Shown in pieces: positions 50,799 through 61,205 of a DNA stretch of 64,000 bases. The position numbers and the translations under genes are program-made. Numbering within the stretch: the first letter of the stretch is position 1; each line of letters starts with the position of its first letter. This stretch comes from Luteimonas mephitis DSM 12574 (GTDB taxonomy: Bacteria > Pseudomonadota > Gammaproteobacteria > Xanthomonadales > Xanthomonadaceae): NCBI RefSeq assembly GCF_000422305.1, contig NZ_KE383817.1:192507-256506 (forward strand). Direction: 5' to 3'. The notes beneath the pieces were generated by a model that saw nothing but the letters and a program-made list of their open reading frames with translations, did no database searches and had not been told where the DNA came from.

Positions 50799-52102
50799 CC
50801 CGCCACCTGATGCCGTCGCTGCTGGCGATGGCGACCCTCACTGCCGCGGTGCAGGCCGCATGGGCCGCGGACTTGCCCGCCGTCGTGCACAAGCGCTCGG
50901 TGGAGGTCCGCCAGGCGCCCGGCTTCGATGCGCCGGCAATCGCCACGCTTCGGCGCGACGCGCGCGTTGCGATCGATGCGCAGCAAGGCCTGTGGTACCG
51001 CCTGGTGCTGGACGACGGCCGCAGCGGCTACGTCCGCGTCAATGAAGTGCGGATGCTGCAGGCGGGCACGGAAAGCCCGGAGGGTCGCGCGCTGTTCCAG
51101 GGCAACGCCGGCAAGGGCCGCGTGACCGAAACCGCCACCGTGCGCGGCATCGACGCCAGCGACCTGGCCGGCGGGCAGCACGACGCCGCAGGCCTGGCGC
51201 GGCTGGAGGGATATCGCGTCGATGCCGCCACCGCCGCCGACCACGCCCGCGAGCGCGGCTGGCAGGCGCGGCGCGTGGCCTACGCCGGCGAGGCCAGGGA
51301 ACTGGACACCAGCGGCCAGCAGGCCACCCAGTCCGACAAGCGCAGTGGCCTGGCGATCGCCCGCGGCCTGCTGTCCAAGTTCGGTGGCGGTGCGATCGCC
51401 AGCGCACCGGCGGCAACGGTTGCCGACCGCGCGATTGGCAAGTCCGACCAGGAGGTCGCCGAGGAGGAACGCGCGCTCGGTCCGGCCGTCACCGGTCGCG
51501 TGCTCGGCGTGGCGCCGCTGTGGAATGACGACAGCGCGCAGCGGCGCGTCAACCTGGTGGGCCGCTGGCTGGCCTCGCAAACATCGCGCCCCGGCCTGCC
51601 GTGGACCTTCGGTGTCATCGACGACGGCGAAATCAATGCCTACGCCGCGCCCGGCGGCTACGTGCTGCTGACCCGCGGCATGTACGAACTGCTGGCCGAC
51701 GATGCCGAGCTGGCCGCGGTGCTCGCCCACGAACTCGGCCACGTGGTGCAGCGCGACCATTTCGAAGTGATCCGCAAGCAGCAGGTGCGCGACGCCGGCA
51801 CGGATGCGGTGCTGTCGCAGGTGCGCGCGCCGGGCGCGGCGGCGTACGCGAAGGATTACGTTGCCGAACATGGCGCGGCGATCCTGCTCACCGGGCTGGA
51901 CCGCGACGCCGAGTACCGCGCCGACGGCGCCGCCGGCATTTACCTGGAACGCGCGGGTTTCGACCCGCTGGCGTTCTACTCGGTGCTGCAGAAGATGGCC
52001 GCGCTCGGCAAGCGCCCGGCGCCGCTGGCCCAGCTCTACCGCACGCACCCGCCGCTGGACGAGCGCATGGACCGGCTGGACGGTCGCCAGGCCGGCCGAT
52101 GA
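50786..52102 (+). CDS. Secreted M48 zinc metalloprotease with SH3 domain
   Basis: A 438-residue envelope protein. Signal peptide to about residue 28 (LTAAVQAAWAADLPA), a bacterial SH3 domain at about 34-90 (HKRSVEVRQAPGFDAPAIAT then WYRLVLDDGRSGYVRVNEVR), a linker, and an M48 peptidase domain with H315-E-L-G-H319 in VLAHELGHVVQRDHFE and the third zinc ligand in GLDRDAEYRADGAAGIYLE. RTHPPLDERMDRLD near the end matches M48 exits. SH3 domains often bind peptidoglycan. The ATG overlaps the end of the CHASE2 gene, implying coupled translation and a joint role; substrate unknown. Confidence 0.9.
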   Translation: MRTLTRHLMPSLLAMATLTAAVQAAWAADLPAVVHKRSVEVRQAPGFDAPAIATLRRDARVAIDAQQGLWYRLVLDDGRSGYVRVNEVRMLQAGTESPEGRALFQGNAGKGRVTETATVRGIDASDLAGGQHDAAGLARLEGYRVDAATAADHARERGWQARRVAYAGEARELDTSGQQATQSDKRSGLAIARGLLSKFGGGAIASAPAATVADRAIGKSDQEVAEEERALGPAVTGRVLGVAPLWNDDSAQRRVNLVGRWLASQTSRPGLPWTFGVIDDGEINAYAAPGGYVLLTRGMYELLADDAELAAVLAHELGHVVQRDHFEVIRKQQVRDAGTDAVLSQVRAPGAAAYAKDYVAEHGAAILLTGLDRDAEYRADGAAGIYLERAGFDPLAFYSVLQKMAALGKRPAPLAQLYRTHPPLDERMDRLDGRQAGR

Positions 52103-52151
52103 TGCCCGATCGCCCCGCGCGCGGACTGCCCGCGCGCGGAGGCCGGCGCCA

Positions 52152-52607
52152 TCAGCCGAACAAGCGCAGCGTCAGCGGATAGCGGTAGCGTTCGCCGTTC
52201 CAGGCCTTGACCATGGCGATGATGCTGCACACCAGCCAGGTCACCGCGATCGCGGCGATCGCCAGCACGAGCACCAGCCCGGCGGGAATGGTGACGAGCA
52301 GGCCGATGCCCAGCGTCAGCACCGTCGCACCGACCAGCACGATGCCGATCGCAGCCGCCACGCAGGCGTAGATGAACATGCTGAGGTTGAAGTTGATCGC
52401 CTCGCGCGCGTGTTCGCTGGCGAACGGCGAGTCGTCGCGCTTGATCAGATAGACCACGGCCGCTGCCAGCACGCCGGCGGCGCCGGCGATCCAGCTGGTC
52501 ATCAGGGCAAGCACCAGGGCGGACAGATGCGCCAGCGCGGCCCATTGGCGCTCGCTGGCGGTCGGGGACAGGGTTTGCGGCAGGCTGCCGTCGGCGGTGT
52601 GTTCCAT
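52152..52607 (-). CDS. DUF4870 domain membrane protein
   Basis: A 151-residue protein of the DUF4870 (Tic20-like) family. The family pattern is SERQWAALAHLSALVLALMT, then YLIKRDDSPFASEHAREAIN and FNLSMFIYACVAAA, ending KAWNGERYRYPLTLRLFG. It has about four membrane helices. Function is not established for the family. It is a paralogue of the next gene, 150 bases upstream on the same strand, and shares with it the C-terminal RYPxTLRL motif. The ATG at 52607 begins MEHTADGSL. Confidence 0.85.
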   Translation of the reverse strand: MEHTADGSLPQTLSPTASERQWAALAHLSALVLALMTSWIAGAAGVLAAAVVYLIKRDDSPFASEHAREAINFNLSMFIYACVAAAIGIVLVGATVLTLGIGLLVTIPAGLVLVLAIAAIAVTWLVCSIIAMVKAWNGERYRYPLTLRLFG

Positions 52608-52759
52608 CTTGGGCTCCCGGCCGGACGACAGGTCCGGCACGGGACTCAGGATGGGGCCTGCCGCGGCGCAAGCAAGCCGACCAGCGACCGGCGCGTGGAG
52701 GAGCCGACGAAACGGGCGAAAAGGACGCCCGGCGCCGGGGGCACTTCGAGGTCGGCGAC

Positions 52760-53194
52760 CTATTTCACCAGCCGTAGCGTGAACGGATAGCGGTAGGCCA
52801 CGCCTTCGTTGGCCTTGATCGCGGCGATGATCGTGAACACCAGCCAGGCGATGCCGATGACGATCCACAGCGGCACCGCGATCACCAGGCCGATGCCAAG
52901 GGTGAACAGCGCCAGCAGGAACAGCGCGAAGAACGCGATCGCCACCGTGATGTTGAAGTTGAGCGCTTCCTTGGCCTGGTCGTCGACGAAGGGCATGGCG
53001 TCCTTCTTGACCAGCCAGATGATCAGCGGACCGATGAAGCAGCCGATGCTGCCGGCCCAGCCCGAAGTAAGGATGCCGCCGACCAGCGCCGACAGGTGCG
53101 CGAACATCGCCCACTGGCGCTCTTCCGCCCCGGGCACGCCCGACGGCGACGGCGGTGGTGGTGGCGGTGTCACGGTTTCGTTGAAATCGGTCAT
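52760..53194 (-). CDS. DUF4870 domain membrane protein, paralogue
   Basis: A 144-residue protein of the same family as its neighbour: EERQWAMFAHLSALVGGILT, WLVKKDAMPFVDDQAKEALN, FNITVAIAFFALFLLALFTL and a C terminus EGVAYRYPFTLRLVK. The N terminus has a run of six prolines. Four membrane helices are predicted. GGGGAACG precedes the ATG at 53194. The two genes probably arose by duplication; the 152-base gap leaves room for separate regulation. The interval 53195-53420 before pmbA holds no gene that I can recognise. Confidence 0.86.
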   Translation of the reverse strand: MTDFNETVTPPPPPPSPSGVPGAEERQWAMFAHLSALVGGILTSGWAGSIGCFIGPLIIWLVKKDAMPFVDDQAKEALNFNITVAIAFFALFLLALFTLGIGLVIAVPLWIVIGIAWLVFTIIAAIKANEGVAYRYPFTLRLVK

Positions 53195-53420
53195 CGTCGT
53201 TCCCCGTAGTGGCCCCGGCCGGAAGTGCCGGCGATCCATGAGGATACGTCAATCGGCGCCGGAAGCTGCCAGGCGCGAGCTGGTTGCGGGTGGCGGGCTT
53301 GCCGGCACCCGCCTGCGGCAATCCTCTTCCCGATCCGCCAGGCCGAGCCCGCGCGCCTGCCATGGCAACCGCGCCGCCGCGCGCCGCGCGGGCGAACGGC
53401 TGTGATTGCTGCCCGCCGGA

Positions 53421-54797
53421 TTACTGCCCGCCGGCCACCGTCATCTTGCCGACCAGGATCGAACCCGTGCCCACGTGCGAGCGCGGATCGACATCGCTGC
53501 CGACCGCTTCGATGGCCTGGAAGATGGCCTTGAGGTTGCCGGCGATGGTGATGCCGTCCACCGCGTGCGAGATCGCGCCGTCCTCGATCCAGAACCCGGC
53601 CGCGCCGCGCGAGTAGTCGCCGGTGATGTTGTTGACGCCCTGCCCCATCAGCTCGGTGACCAGCAGGCCGCGGCCCATGTCGCGCAGCATCGCGTCGAGG
53701 TCGCCGGCGTTCGCCGCGACTTCCAGGTTGTGCACGCCGCCGGCATTGGCCGTGGTCTGCAGCCCCAGCTTGCGCGCCGAATAGCTGCCCAGCACGTAGC
53801 GCTGCAGCACGCCGGCCTCGACCAGCGCCGACTCGCGGGTGGCCACGCCTTCGGCATCGAAAGCCGCCGAACGCAGGCCGCGCGGCAGGAAGGGGCGCTC
53901 GTGGATCGAGAACCAGTCCGGGAACAGCTGCGTGCCGGCACTGTCGACCAGGAAGCTCGCGCGCCGGTACAGCGCGCCGCCGGAAACCGCGCCGAGCAGG
54001 TGGCCGATGAGCGAACGCGCCATCTCGCTGGCGAACAGCACCGGGTACTCGCCGGTGGCGAGCTGTCGCGGCGCCAGTCGTGCGAGTGCGCGCTGCGCGG
54101 CGTGGCGGCCGATCGCGGCCGGCGATTCGAGGTCGGATTCGGCCAGCGCCAGGCTGTACCAGCCGTCGCGCTGCATGTCCGCGCCCTGCCCGGCGATCAG
54201 CGCGCAGCCGATGCTGTGCTGGGTGCTGCGGTCGTGGCCGACGAAGCCGTGCGAGTTGGCGTACACGCTCAGCGATTCGCCGCTGCCGACCGAGGCGCCG
54301 TCGGAGTTGGCGATGCGCGCATCGGTATCGCGCCCGGCGCTTTCGCAGGCCAGCGCGAGGTCGACCGCGCGATCGGCATCCAGCGCCCACGGATGCCAGC
54401 CGTCGAACTCGCGCAGGTCGGTGGCCATCAGTCCGGCGTCGGCGAGGCCGGCGGCCGGGTCGTCCTCGGTGAACCTGGCGATCGCGCAGGCCTGGTCGAC
54501 CGTGGCCTGCAGGCTTTCCTCGCGCAGGTCGGCGGTGCTGGCGCTGCCCTTGCGCTGGCCGAAGTAGACGGTGACGGAGATGCCGCGGTCGCGGGTCGAC
54601 TCGACCGTCTCGACGCTGCCCATGCGCACGTTGACGTTGAGCCCGCGCTCCTCCGAGCACGACACCTCGGCCTGGCTGGCGCCGGCGGCGCGGCAGCGCT
54701 CGAGCAGGCGCGCGGAGATGGCTTCGAGATGGTCGAGCCGCTGCAGGCTGTCATCGCCGGCGGCGGCTTCGATGCGGGAAGTGGGAACGTTGCTCAA
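53421..54797 (-). CDS. pmbA: Metalloprotease PmbA/TldE
   Basis: Non-catalytic partner of TldD in a heterodimeric metalloprotease that processes peptides such as microcin B17 and degrades unfolded peptides. It has 458 residues (E. coli 450). [80 protein letters not shown] and a final MTVAGG mark the family. The TTG at 54797 lies nine bases after CAGGA and gives the expected length; the only upstream ATG (54854) would add 19 residues. It is divergent from darP. Confidence 0.93.
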   Translation of the reverse strand: MSNVPTSRIEAAAGDDSLQRLDHLEAISARLLERCRAAGASQAEVSCSEERGLNVNVRMGSVETVESTRDRGISVTVYFGQRKGSASTADLREESLQATVDQACAIARFTEDDPAAGLADAGLMATDLREFDGWHPWALDADRAVDLALACESAGRDTDARIANSDGASVGSGESLSVYANSHGFVGHDRSTQHSIGCALIAGQGADMQRDGWYSLALAESDLESPAAIGRHAAQRALARLAPRQLATGEYPVLFASEMARSLIGHLLGAVSGGALYRRASFLVDSAGTQLFPDWFSIHERPFLPRGLRSAAFDAEGVATRESALVEAGVLQRYVLGSYSARKLGLQTTANAGGVHNLEVAANAGDLDAMLRDMGRGLLVTELMGQGVNNITGDYSRGAAGFWIEDGAISHAVDGITIAGNLKAIFQAIEAVGSDVDPRSHVGTGSILVGKMTVAGGQ

Positions 54798-54874
54798 TGG
54801 ATTATCCTGACGGAGGCGAAAGCGGGTTCTTGCCGCGGCGAAGAACAGAATCAACCAACTACACGGCAGCCAGC

Positions 54875-55420
54875 ATGCGCGGACGAGACGAAGACACCGG
54901 CGAATTCCTGGGCGCCAGCCGCAGCCAGCAGCGGCGCGATGCGCTGGACGTACTGGCGCTGGCCCAGCAGCTGTCCGCGCTGAGCGCGAGCCAGCTGTCG
55001 AAGCTGCCGATCCCCGGGGACCTGCTTCCGCATATCGCCGACGTGCAGCGCATCGGCTCGCACATCGCGCGCAAGCGGCAGATGGCGTTCCTGGCCAAGC
55101 AGATGCGGCGCGAGGACGACGAAGTGCTGGACGGGATCCGCGACGCGCTCGACGCCGGCGGCGAAGCCGCGCGCCAGGGAACCGCGCTGCTGCACCGCGC
55201 CGAACGCTGGCGCGAACGCCTGCTGGAAGAAAGCGACGCCGCGCTGGCCGAGCTGATCGAACTGCATCCGTCCGCCGACCGCCAGCAGCTGCGCCAGCTG
55301 GTCCGCAACACGCTCGACGAACGCAAGCGCAACAAGCCGCCGCATGCGTTCCGCGAGCTGTTCCGCGCGGTGAAGGAACTGCTGGAAGCAGGCGAGCCCG
55401 GCGACGACGAAACCGTCTGA
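54875..55420 (+). CDS. darP: Ribosome-associated protein DarP (YjgA)
   Basis: Dual-action ribosomal maturation protein that joins late 50S precursors and helps 23S rRNA folding. It has 181 residues. The family sequence includes [60 protein letters not shown] and [21 protein letters not shown] start at ATG 54875 ([20 protein letters not shown]), the usual start; an ATG at 54797 would add 26 residues and overlap the pmbA start. The 77-base divergent gap with pmbA must hold both promoters. Convergent with tldD. Confidence 0.94.
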   Translation: MRGRDEDTGEFLGASRSQQRRDALDVLALAQQLSALSASQLSKLPIPGDLLPHIADVQRIGSHIARKRQMAFLAKQMRREDDEVLDGIRDALDAGGEAARQGTALLHRAERWRERLLEESDAALAELIELHPSADRQQLRQLVRNTLDERKRNKPPHAFRELFRAVKELLEAGEPGDDETV

Positions 55421-55433
55421 TCCGTCGGCTTTC

Positions 55434-55509
55434 GTAGGAGCGGCTTCAGCCGCGATCTCTTTACCGCCGCCCGCGGAAGCGAAAAGCTCGCGGCTGAAGC
55501 CGCTCCTGC
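55434..55509. repeat. REP-like inverted repeat between darP and tldD
   Basis: The left arm GTAGGAGCGGCTTCAGCCGC then GATCT (55434-55458) and the right arm AGCTCGCGGCTGAAGCCGCT then CCTGC (55485-55509) pair with about two mismatches. This is the third copy placed between convergent genes. Confidence 0.88.
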
Positions 55510-55545
55510 AAGGGTGCATGGGACGCATGGGGCGCATTGCAAGCA

Positions 55546-57000
55546 TCAGGCCTGGGTGCCGCCGACGGTCAGGCCCTCGATCAGCAGCGACGGCTGGCCC
55601 ACGCCCACCGGCACGCTCTGGCCGTCCTTGCCGCACACGCCGACGCCGTCGTCCAGCGCCAGGTCGTGGCCGATCATCTTCACCTTCTGCATCGTTTCCG
55701 GGCCGTTGCCGATCAGGGTCGCGCCCTTCACCGGCGCGGTGACCTTGCCGTCCTCGATCAGGTAGGCCTCGGTCGCCGAGAACACGTACTTGCCGTTGGT
55801 GATGTCGACCTGGCCGCCGCCGAAGTTGACCGCGTACAGGCCCTTCTTCACCGAACGGATCATCTCCTCCGGGTCGTGCGTGCCGGCGAGCATGTAGGTA
55901 TTGGTCATGCGCGGCATCACCAGGTGCGCGAACGATTCGCGGCGGCCGTTGCCGGTCGGAGCGGCGCCCGTCAGGCGCGCGTTGAGCGTGTCCTGCATGT
56001 AGCCGGTGAGCACGCCGTCCTCGATCAGCGTAGTGCACTGGGTCGGCGTGCCCTCGTCGTCGATGTTGAGCGAGCCGCGGCGGCCGTCGAGGGTGCCGTC
56101 GTCGACGATGGTCACGCCGGGCGAGGCAACGCGCTGGCCCATGCGGCCGGCGTAGGTGCTGGTGCCCTTGCGGTTGAAATCGCCTTCCAGCCCGTGGCCG
56201 ACCGCTTCGTGCAGCAGCACGCCGGGCCAGCCGGCGCCGAGCACCACCGGCATCACGCCGGCCGGTGCGTCGACCGCTTCGAGATTGACCAGCGCCTGTC
56301 GCAGCGCCTCGCGCGCGAACTTCTCCGGCTTGCCGTCGCCGAGCAGCTCGGCATACGAATAGCGCCCGCCGTAGCCGGCAAAGCCCGACTCGCGGCGACC
56401 GCCCTGCTCCACGATCACCTGGATGTTCATGCGCACCAGCGGGCGCACGTCGCCGGCGAGCACGCCGTCGCTGCGCGCGACCAGGATCGTGTCGACGCCG
56501 CCGGTCAGGCCCACCATCACCTGCTTCACCCGCGGGTCGGCGGCGCGCAGCAGCTGGTCGACGCGGCGCAGCGCCTCGACCTTGGCCTCGTTGCCCATCG
56601 CGTCGATCGGATCGTGCGGCGCGTACAGCTGCCGGCCATGCCCCGCGACCAGCGTGCGCGCGACGTGGCCGTCGCCGTCGCGCGCGATCGCGCGCGCGGA
56701 GTGCGCCGAGGCCAGCAGCGCTTCGGCGTTGATGTCGTCGGAATAGGCGAAACCCGTCTTCTCGCCGGAGATCGCGCGCACGCCCACGCCCTGCTCGATC
56801 GAGTGCGCACCGTCCTTGACGATGCCGTCCTCCACCGTCCAGCCCTCGCGCCGGGCGTGCTGGAAATACAGGTCGCCGAAGTCGATGCCGGGGCCGAGCA
56901 GCGCGCCGAAGGTGCGTTCGAGTCCGCGGGGGTCGAGGCCGGCGGGCGCCAGCAGGCGGGTCCGGGCGAGTGCGAGCGGTGAATCGGTGGTGGTCGTCAT
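55546..57000 (-). CDS. tldD: Metalloprotease TldD
   Basis: Catalytic subunit of the TldD/TldE protease. The 484-residue protein has the zinc motif H-E-x-x-x-H in [20 protein letters not shown], with a preceding [47 protein letters not shown] and [20 protein letters not shown] are family motifs. The ATG at 57000 overlaps the yhdP stop (ATGA). It forms the end of the maf-rng-yhdP-tldD chain, as in E. coli, with its partner pmbA nearby. Confidence 0.96.
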   Translation of the reverse strand: MTTTTDSPLALARTRLLAPAGLDPRGLERTFGALLGPGIDFGDLYFQHARREGWTVEDGIVKDGAHSIEQGVGVRAISGEKTGFAYSDDINAEALLASAHSARAIARDGDGHVARTLVAGHGRQLYAPHDPIDAMGNEAKVEALRRVDQLLRAADPRVKQVMVGLTGGVDTILVARSDGVLAGDVRPLVRMNIQVIVEQGGRRESGFAGYGGRYSYAELLGDGKPEKFAREALRQALVNLEAVDAPAGVMPVVLGAGWPGVLLHEAVGHGLEGDFNRKGTSTYAGRMGQRVASPGVTIVDDGTLDGRRGSLNIDDEGTPTQCTTLIEDGVLTGYMQDTLNARLTGAAPTGNGRRESFAHLVMPRMTNTYMLAGTHDPEEMIRSVKKGLYAVNFGGGQVDITNGKYVFSATEAYLIEDGKVTAPVKGATLIGNGPETMQKVKMIGHDLALDDGVGVCGKDGQSVPVGVGQPSLLIEGLTVGGTQA

Positions 57001-60000
57001 GGTGTCGAGTTTGGGGCCGCGGCGTCGTTTGGCAAGCCGGAAGCCGCCTGCGCGGCGCCGTCGGCGGGAAGCGGCGGCGCCACGGCGGCAGGCGCTTCGC
57101 CCGCATCGTTCGCCGATGGTGTCGAGCCGGGCTGCGGCGCGGGCGGCGGCGGCGCCTGCTCGCGTCCGGACACTTCCACCTTGGGATCCTTCCAAGGCCC
57201 GGTCACGCGATAGCTCTTCGCGCCCATTTCGCCCAGCGGTTTCTTCAGCACCGCGTTGGTCAGCGCGCCGACCGCGGCGCCGACCGGGCCGCCGGCCAGC
57301 GCGCCCGCGACCGTCAGCAGGTTGCCGGACTTGGGCAGCACCTCGATGTGCTGGTCGAAGGTCTGCGCACGCAGGTCTGCGCTGCCGTGGATACGGATCT
57401 CGGCGGCCGGGCCGTCGATGTTCATGTCGTCGCTGCGCGCCTGGCCGTTGCCGAATTCTACGGTGCCGCCGATCCGGTTGAAGGCGAAGCCCTTGGAGAA
57501 CAGGTCGCGGAAATCCAGCATCAGCCGGCGCGGCAGCTCGGCCACGCTGAGCAGGCCGAGCACGCGCCCGGCGCCGGGTTCGACCTCCACCAGCCGCCCG
57601 TCCTTGGCGGTGAGCGCCAGCTTGCCCTGCAGGTCGGCCAGCCGGAACCCGGCCGGACTGCCCGGCCAGGTTGCATCGAGGTGCGCGTCGCCGTCGCCGC
57701 CGGCAAGGCGGCCGCCGTATCCGAATCCGGCGAGCAAGGCGCCGAAATCCTCGCTGTGCACGTCGGCCTTCAATCGCGTGCGCGCACCGGCGCCGCGGCC
57801 CAGCCAGTCGCCGCTGACGTCGATCCGATGCTCGGGCGAACGCGTCTGCACGCGCTCGAAGCGCAGCCCGCCGGCCACCGGGCGTGTATGCACCTCCGCC
57901 TTGCCGAGCGCGGCATCGCCGAAATGCAGCGCATCGATGGCAATGTCCAGCGGCGGCACCTTGGACGGGTCGATGTCGTCGCCGCCCGCGGGCGGCGTCG
58001 CTTGCGCGCCCGCAGCCGGCGCCTGTCCCGCTGCTGCTTCGGCCACCGCACCTGCCGGGGACGTGGTGGCCGTGGATGCGGCCGCGGTGGCGCTGCTCCA
58101 GAACACCTTCGAGAAGCTGCCGGTGATCGGCGCGCGCTCGGCGCGCGGGATCGACAGGCCGCCTGCGAGGCGCGGGCCATCGACGCGAACGTCGGTGCCC
58201 GCCGCCGAAGGCTGCGCGTGCAGCCGCGTCCGCGGAAAACTGCCCCCGAGCAGCAGCAGGCGATCGGCGACGACGTCTATCCGGCGCAGCGGCAGCGCAT
58301 CGCCGCCGCTGCCGCCGGTTGTCAGCGCCATCCAGTCGATTGCGTCCAGCTCCGGCGTGCGCCCGGTGGCGACGAGCCCCGACGTCGGCGGTGCCTCGTC
58401 GACGCGGTTGCTGCCCAGCACCACGCGCACGCCGGTACGGTCGTTCGCGCTGCGGGCACGCAGCGCCAGGCGCTGGCCGAAGCTGACGTTGATGTCACCG
58501 GCTCCCAGCGGCAGCGTCGTGGCCACCATGGTGGGCAGCGCCGTCGCCGCGGGCTTGTCCAGCGGCGCAGGCAGCCCGAGCGTGGTGCCCTCGAGGTTCG
58601 AATGCAGGCGCAGCTGCGTCGGCGGCTCGGCGCCGGCCGCCGTGGCGGCACCGATCGACACCGCCACCTTCCACGCGGAGCGACCGCTGACGTACGGCTT
58701 GAGCCACGCCATCTCCGGCGCCTGGTCGAGCAGTTCATGGGCGTCGAGCGTCGCGGCGACCTCGGCCTCGAACGCCTGGCTGCGATCGCGGACGTGCCCG
58801 GCGCCGGCGCGCAGCGCCAGCGTGCCCGGCTGGCCTTCGTGGGTCGCACGCAATCCGTTGGCGCCAAAGCCTTCGTGGTCGTACGTCGCCGTGCCGCGCA
58901 CGTCGTCGAAGGCCAGTTTCCAGCGCTTCTCGCCGAGGCTGACGCCGGCCAGCTCGACGCGGCCGTCGATCTTCGGCGCCGGCGCGTCGTGGTGCAGCGG
59001 CAGGTCGAGCGCGAACGTGGCCGTGACCGGCCCGCTTGCGGCGAGGTTGTCGAGCGTCTGGGCATGCTGCGTGCGCAGCGAGCTGTGCTGCAGCAGCGCG
59101 AGCAGCTTCGCCGCGTCGCCCTTCGCGTCCGCGGCGACCTTGAGGTCGGCCTCGTGGAAGTCGGCGATCCCGGCGTCCAGCCGCGGGATCGCGACGCCGG
59201 CGATCGCGCCGCGCCCGTCCACCGTGAAGCCGTTGCCGACGAAACGCACGTCGCCGTCGATGTGGTCGGCCGCGGGCCAGTCGGGCTGGAACTTCACCAC
59301 CGCGCCTTCCAGCCGCGCGCTCGCCTCGAACAGCCCGGTGTGCTCCGCGGTGTGGAACGGCCAGTCGTCGAGGTCGCCGGACACCACCGCGCGGCCGCCG
59401 ACCACGCGACCGTCGACCAGTGCGGTGTCGAGCCAGTGCAACGTCGCCGGCGACATCAGGTGGCGCACCCAGAAACGCTTGGCGACCGGGACCCGCGTGT
59501 CGTCGAGCCGCGCGGCGACGTCGATGCGCGGCAGCGTTCCATCGCCCTGGAATTCCATGCCGCCGCGCACGTCGGCCGCATAGTCGGTTCCGTCGATGCG
59601 CAGCGCAGGGGTTTCCACGCGCCAGCCGCCTCCGTCCCGCCAGCCGGCCACGCGCCCGCGCAGGTGCACGTCGTGCGGCGGGCCGAAACCGCTCGGCCAG
59701 TCGAAGCGCAGCGCAGCCTTCGGGTCGAAGTCGAACACCAGCCCGTCCGCATCGCCGTCGAGCGTGCCGCCCAGGCCGCTGATCCCTGGTGCGTGGCCGT
59801 GCGTCGCGAAACGCAGGCCTTCGATCCGCGCGTGCGCGCTGAGCGCGCCACCGCGAACACCCGCCAGCGCCACGTCGTGCAGCACCGCATCGGGCTTGCC
59901 GTCGAGCAGCCACTGCCGCACGCCCGGCGCCACCCGATCGCTGAGTGCGACCAGCGCCAGCAGCGGACCCGCATCGATGCGCGAAGCCAACAGCGCCTGG

Positions 60001-61007
60001 CGTCGCCCGCCGGCGGCGACCAGCCCGTCGAGCACCTGCGCATCGCGGCCATCCCCCACGCGCAGGCGCGCGGCGTCGAAACGCCAGCCATCTTCGACCG
60101 TTTGCCAGCGGCCACGCAGCTGCACGCTGCCGAAAGCCACCTGCGGCGCGGCATCGGACGGCGCGAGCCGCGCGCCGCGCAGCTGCAGCGCACGCAGGTC
60201 GGCGTCGACCGTGGCCACCGCAATCCGGTGCCCGCGCAGCGTGGTCCACGCCTCGATCCTGCCGCTGCCGTCGGCGACGGTGACGCCCACCGCGTGCAGC
60301 AGCGGCGACCACGCCGAGAGCCTGGCCTGCTTCGCCGCGACATAGCCGCGCCCGTTGCCGTCGTCGCGCTGGAAATCGACGCGCGCCTCCACCGGCGCGG
60401 CATCGTCGCGCATCCACGCCCGCGCGCCGATGCGCACGCGCTGTCCGTCGACGCGCAGGCGCAGGTCGATCCGCGGCACCTGTGCGTCGATGCCCAGCGC
60501 CGGCGCCTGGATGCGCAGCTTGCCGCCGATCACCTGCAGCTCGCCCAGGCCTTCGAGCGAGGAAAACGGATCGCCGGTGGCGTGCTGCGCAGCGGGCAGG
60601 CCGCGCACCTGCCAGCGACCGTCGCCGTCGCGCTGCAGGGTCAGTTCCAGCCCGCGCAGGCGCAGTTCGGTGAACGAACTGCCCGGCAACAGGCCCGCGT
60701 ACTGCGACACCAGCACTTCCGCCGCGCCGATCGGCACCGCGTCGGCGCCGTCGCCGATGCGCAGGCCGTCCAGGCGCAGCAGCGGGCCGCGCCGGGTCCA
60801 CTGCGTCTGCACGTGGTCGAAACGCACGCTGCGGCCGGCCTGCGCGCTGAGCCAGGCCTCAATCCGCTCGGGATGCCGCTCGGCCCAGGGCAGCAGCACC
60901 TGGCTGACCGCGCCGGCCACCAGCGCCATCACCACCAGCACGACGGCCACCACGTACCAGGCACCGCGGCGGACGCGGCGCAGGTGGCTGTGCCAGGCTT
61001 TCGGCAT
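56997..61007 (-). CDS. yhdP: YhdP family AsmA-like envelope protein
   Basis: A very large (1336-residue) inner-membrane-anchored protein. One N-terminal helix (about 16-38, [20 protein letters not shown]) precedes a long periplasmic beta-rich region. YhdP, TamB and YdbH are bridge-like proteins thought to move phospholipids to the outer membrane. The DUF3971 region (middle) and the AsmA-like C terminus, with [20 protein letters not shown] and [12 protein letters not shown], identify the family. A Pro/Ala-rich tail of about 50 residues follows the family end. It overlaps tldD by four bases and is separated from rng by a repeat element. Confidence 0.94.
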   Translation of the reverse strand: MPKAWHSHLRRVRRGAWYVVAVVLVVMALVAGAVSQVLLPWAERHPERIEAWLSAQAGRSVRFDHVQTQWTRRGPLLRLDGLRIGDGADAVPIGAAEVLVSQYAGLLPGSSFTELRLRGLELTLQRDGDGRWQVRGLPAAQHATGDPFSSLEGLGELQVIGGKLRIQAPALGIDAQVPRIDLRLRVDGQRVRIGARAWMRDDAAPVEARVDFQRDDGNGRGYVAAKQARLSAWSPLLHAVGVTVADGSGRIEAWTTLRGHRIAVATVDADLRALQLRGARLAPSDAAPQVAFGSVQLRGRWQTVEDGWRFDAARLRVGDGRDAQVLDGLVAAGGRRQALLASRIDAGPLLALVALSDRVAPGVRQWLLDGKPDAVLHDVALAGVRGGALSAHARIEGLRFATHGHAPGISGLGGTLDGDADGLVFDFDPKAALRFDWPSGFGPPHDVHLRGRVAGWRDGGGWRVETPALRIDGTDYAADVRGGMEFQGDGTLPRIDVAARLDDTRVPVAKRFWVRHLMSPATLHWLDTALVDGRVVGGRAVVSGDLDDWPFHTAEHTGLFEASARLEGAVVKFQPDWPAADHIDGDVRFVGNGFTVDGRGAIAGVAIPRLDAGIADFHEADLKVAADAKGDAAKLLALLQHSSLRTQHAQTLDNLAASGPVTATFALDLPLHHDAPAPKIDGRVELAGVSLGEKRWKLAFDDVRGTATYDHEGFGANGLRATHEGQPGTLALRAGAGHVRDRSQAFEAEVAATLDAHELLDQAPEMAWLKPYVSGRSAWKVAVSIGAATAAGAEPPTQLRLHSNLEGTTLGLPAPLDKPAATALPTMVATTLPLGAGDINVSFGQRLALRARSANDRTGVRVVLGSNRVDEAPPTSGLVATGRTPELDAIDWMALTTGGSGGDALPLRRIDVVADRLLLLGGSFPRTRLHAQPSAAGTDVRVDGPRLAGGLSIPRAERAPITGSFSKVFWSSATAAASTATTSPAGAVAEAAAGQAPAAGAQATPPAGGDDIDPSKVPPLDIAIDALHFGDAALGKAEVHTRPVAGGLRFERVQTRSPEHRIDVSGDWLGRGAGARTRLKADVHSEDFGALLAGFGYGGRLAGGDGDAHLDATWPGSPAGFRLADLQGKLALTAKDGRLVEVEPGAGRVLGLLSVAELPRRLMLDFRDLFSKGFAFNRIGGTVEFGNGQARSDDMNIDGPAAEIRIHGSADLRAQTFDQHIEVLPKSGNLLTVAGALAGGPVGAAVGALTNAVLKKPLGEMGAKSYRVTGPWKDPKVEVSGREQAPPPPAPQPGSTPSANDAGEAPAAVAPPLPADGAAQAASGLPNDAAAPNSTP

Positions 61008-61032
61008 CAGCGTCGCGCCCCGCGCAGTGGCG

Positions 61033-61204
61033 AGAATCGGGAATCGGGAATCGGGAATCGGAAGGGCGGGTTCTTTAGCAGCCGGTCATCGTCTTTCGAC
61101 ATCACGCAGGACGGCATGGAAGCCCAGCGAGCCGATGACACGCATCCAGGGCCGCGGCTGTTTCGGCTTTCCCGATTCCCGATTCCCGATTCCCGATTCC
61201 CGGC
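61033..61204. repeat. GGGAATC-type inverted repeat element between rng and yhdP
   Basis: The left arm is GAATCGGGAATCGGGAATCG then GGAATCGG (61033-61060); the right arm at about 61167-61201 is TTCCCGATTCCCGATTCCCG then ATTCCCGATTCCCGG. The core, about 105 bases, is longer than in other copies. It fills almost the whole gap between the rng stop (61206) and the yhdP start (61007). Confidence 0.85.
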
Positions 61205-61205
61205 C

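Noticed and set aside
48942-53194. Defence island or toxin-antitoxin interpretation of the CHASE2/M48/DUF4870 region
   Set aside because: No nuclease, ATPase, antitoxin or mobility gene is present and the composition matches the flanks; envelope sensing is a simpler reading.
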